DNA of 7,391 nt from JBIIJL01 sp044233795 (GTDB lineage: Bacteria; Pseudomonadota; Gammaproteobacteria; Legionellales; Legionellaceae). The stretch lies in the NCBI GenBank assembly GCA_044233795.1, contig JBIIJL010000091.1, forward strand, positions 1 to 7,391. Direction: 5' to 3'. Positions within the stretch are counted from its first letter, which is position 1, and each line of letters opens with the position of its first letter. Below, one piece after another: positions 6,262-7,391 of the stretch. The translations under genes were made by a program, and so were the position numbers. The notes beneath the pieces are model-generated. The model made no database searches, had not been told where the DNA came from, and worked only from the letters and a program-made list of their open reading frames with translations.

Positions 6262-7278
6262 TCATGAATGGTTGAAAATATGCCTAGCATCTTCTTCGGA
6301 AAAAATTGTAGATGTTGTAAACCGAGCAATTTGTTTTTGTAATTCTTCAGGCGTAGATTTAAACAATCCATTTTGTCGAGTCAGTTGTTGCAACATTTTT
6401 GCAGTAATATAGTACTGTGCATAGTCACTTTTGGGAGTAAAATCTGACTTGTGAAAATGATCTTCACTTGAAAATTGGTTCTCAGCTTTCGATAGAACTT
6501 TCTTATATTGTGATAATAAGGAAGATAAATTCGATGCATCTCTTTCAGTTTGAACAGTTGGCAATAATCCTCTCAATTGATTATTTAGTTCGATAAGTTG
6601 ATTTTTTATTTCATATTCAGCCGGTGGCCGGGGGTATTTATTGACTTCTTCCTCAAGCATTAGTGCTATCGTTTGGGATTGTGTTTGCGCTTCTTGTCTC
6701 GCAGCAGTATCAGCAACATAGACTGGATTAGTTTTACGGATTTCCTTTCTAAATACTGGACTCTTACAAAAATTACATTTCAAACCCAGGCCACATGGGC
6801 CTGGTGTGCCGCCACAAACACAACTGACTTTGTAATCAATACTTGTAACATTGTGTGAGAATTTTTTTGCAGAAACTGCAATATAATTTTGTGTATCTAG
6901 TTGTCTTTTTAAATCGCCAACTCTCTGCAAGGATTCTTCATAGGGTTGAATAGAGGATTGAAGGCTTGTCAATTTTTGAGCAATAAATTGCGTGAGTAAA
7001 TTTATACAATGGATAAATTTCTCCTTTTTCTCGGCAAACGATTTTCTATGGATTTCTGCTGATTTTTCTGCGATTTTTTCTTGCGATAAAGTAACCTCTA
7101 TTGTTGGCTGCACTTTTGCTGTTTCAGCAATTGGATTAGCTGCTATTTCAGCCTCGAGTTCAGCATGGTTTTGAATTTCAATAGTTGGCTCCGCCGCTAT
7201 TTCAAAGTCGAGGTCAACAGTGTTTTGAGCTTCGATTTCTGGTTGTGCATCCGGTTTAAATAGATTAATCAAAGCCAC
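6262..7278 (-). CDS. Unrecognised protein with N-terminal 18-residue repeats, helical segments and a five-cysteine cluster
   Basis: I do not recognise this 338-residue protein. It is hydrophilic, with no signal peptide or membrane segment. Residues 15-32 (IEAQNTVDLDFEIAAEPT) and 33-50 (IEIQNHAELEAEIAANPI) are imperfect tandem repeats, with a trace of a third at 58-62 (PTIEV). About 65-130 and 190-265 are Glu/Lys/Gln-rich and probably helical or coiled-coil. Between them C153, C155, C162, C168 and C171, in a glycine-rich loop ending CNFCKSP, could bind zinc. The start is uncertain: GTG 7278 is the longest choice, TTG 7272 is possible, neither has a clear ribosome-binding site, and an in-frame stop lies at 7291-7293. 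A secreted Legionella effector is conceivable from its accessory setting and coiled coils, but nothing here proves it. Confidence 0.6.
   Translation of the reverse strand: MALINLFKPDAQPEIEAQNTVDLDFEIAAEPTIEIQNHAELEAEIAANPIAETAKVQPTIEVTLSQEKIAEKSAEIHRKSFAEKKEKFIHCINLLTQFIAQKLTSLQSSIQPYEESLQRVGDLKRQLDTQNYIAVSAKKFSHNVTSIDYKVSCVCGGTPGPCGLGLKCNFCKSPVFRKEIRKTNPVYVADTAARQEAQTQSQTIALMLEEEVNKYPRPPAEYEIKNQLIELNNQLRGLLPTVQTERDASNLSSLLSQYKKVLSKAENQFSSEDHFHKSDFTPKSDYAQYYITAKMLQQLTRQNGLFKSTPEELQKQIARFTTSTIFSEEDARHIFNHS
7139..7246 (-). repeat. Two tandem 54-bp units encoding 18-residue repeats
   Basis: Units 7139-7192 and 7193-7246 align at a 54-base period (shared core GCNGCTATTTCA, + strand) and encode residues of the unknown protein that follow the pattern IExQN....L..EIAAxP. 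The unit is a multiple of three, so copy-number change would keep the frame. The divergence between copies shows the duplication is not very recent. Confidence 0.75.
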
Positions 7279-7288
7279 GAGTGTCGCG

Positions 7289-7333
7289 CGTCAATTATCT
7301 TTGCCGGTTGACGACAATTATCTTTGCCGGTCA
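7289..7333. repeat. Two 17-bp direct repeats at 23-bp period, possible IS21-type terminus
   Basis: CAATTATCTTTGCCGGT occurs at 7292-7308 and again at 7315-7331. Read on the - strand, the block begins TGACCGGCAAAGATAATTG and repeats the motif once. IS21-family elements begin with TG and carry several such repeats at their ends as transposase binding sites, so this may be a solo IS21-like end. No istA or istB gene and no second end are in the window. The element call is inference; the repeat itself is certain. Confidence 0.5.
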
Positions 7334-7391
7334 CCCATAAAAAAAATTAGTTACTTTTCCCTCCTGATATCAAGTTATTATTTTTCTGCTT
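7334..7391. other. AT-rich end of window with an orphan ribosome-binding-like site on the - strand
   Basis: Read on the - strand, AGGAGG at about 7365-7360 is followed by an AT-rich stretch and an ATG at 7338-7336 that opens only six codons. The site is 21 bases from that ATG, too far for normal use. It may be a relic of the original 5' end of the gene to the left, separated by the repeat block, or chance. Confidence 0.25.

Noticed and set aside
6673..7174. Two short + strand open frames opposite the unknown protein
   Set aside because: They are antisense shadows; the - strand frame is far longer and has protein-like composition and repeats.
7289..7333. CRISPR repeats
   Set aside because: There are only two 17-bp copies with a 6-bp gap, too short for repeat-spacer structure, and no cas gene is present.

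Overview
This window looks like a low-GC gammaproteobacterial chromosome, most likely Legionella or a close relative. The reasons are the era-recO-pdxJ order, the character of the RecO and PdxJ proteins, and a fused-type 2-oxoacid oxidoreductase in place of the acpS gene that follows pdxJ in enterobacteria. The genus is inferred from protein character, not from any search.

Left part (1-4552) is ordinary core chromosome, all on the + strand and tightly packed. It holds the 3' end of era (ribosome-assembly GTPase), recO (recombinational repair), pdxJ (pyridoxine 5'-phosphate synthase), and a two-gene 2-oxoacid:acceptor oxidoreductase. The alpha subunit carries a fused gamma domain and the beta subunit carries TPP and Fe-S motifs. 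pdxJ overlaps korA by 17 bp and korA overlaps korB by 14 bp, so these three genes are probably one translationally coupled unit.

Middle part (4553-5332) is a graveyard of mobile DNA with no intact gene. On the - strand is the C-terminal third of an IS701-like transposase, broken by a frameshift and missing its N-terminal part. Its homology stops at position 5117, where a 187-bp element begins that is bounded by perfect 31-bp inverted repeats (5117-5147 and 5273-5303). This MITE-like element lies directly upstream of the next gene and may supply its promoter.

Right part (5333-7391) is accessory. It holds a solitary APH/choline-kinase-fold phosphotransferase (+), a 131-bp gap, and an unrecognised 338-residue protein on the - strand with two 18-residue repeats, helical segments and a five-cysteine cluster. 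Just upstream of that ORF are two 17-bp direct repeats at a 23-bp period, resembling the repeated ends of an IS21-type element. The ORF starts at a GTG with no convincing ribosome-binding site, so its 5' end may have been rearranged.

I see no tRNA, rRNA, CRISPR array or phage module. The best candidates for something undescribed are the TIR-bounded element and its relation to the phosphotransferase gene, and the cysteine-cluster protein beside the repeat-bearing end. I do not see a convincing multi-gene novel system.
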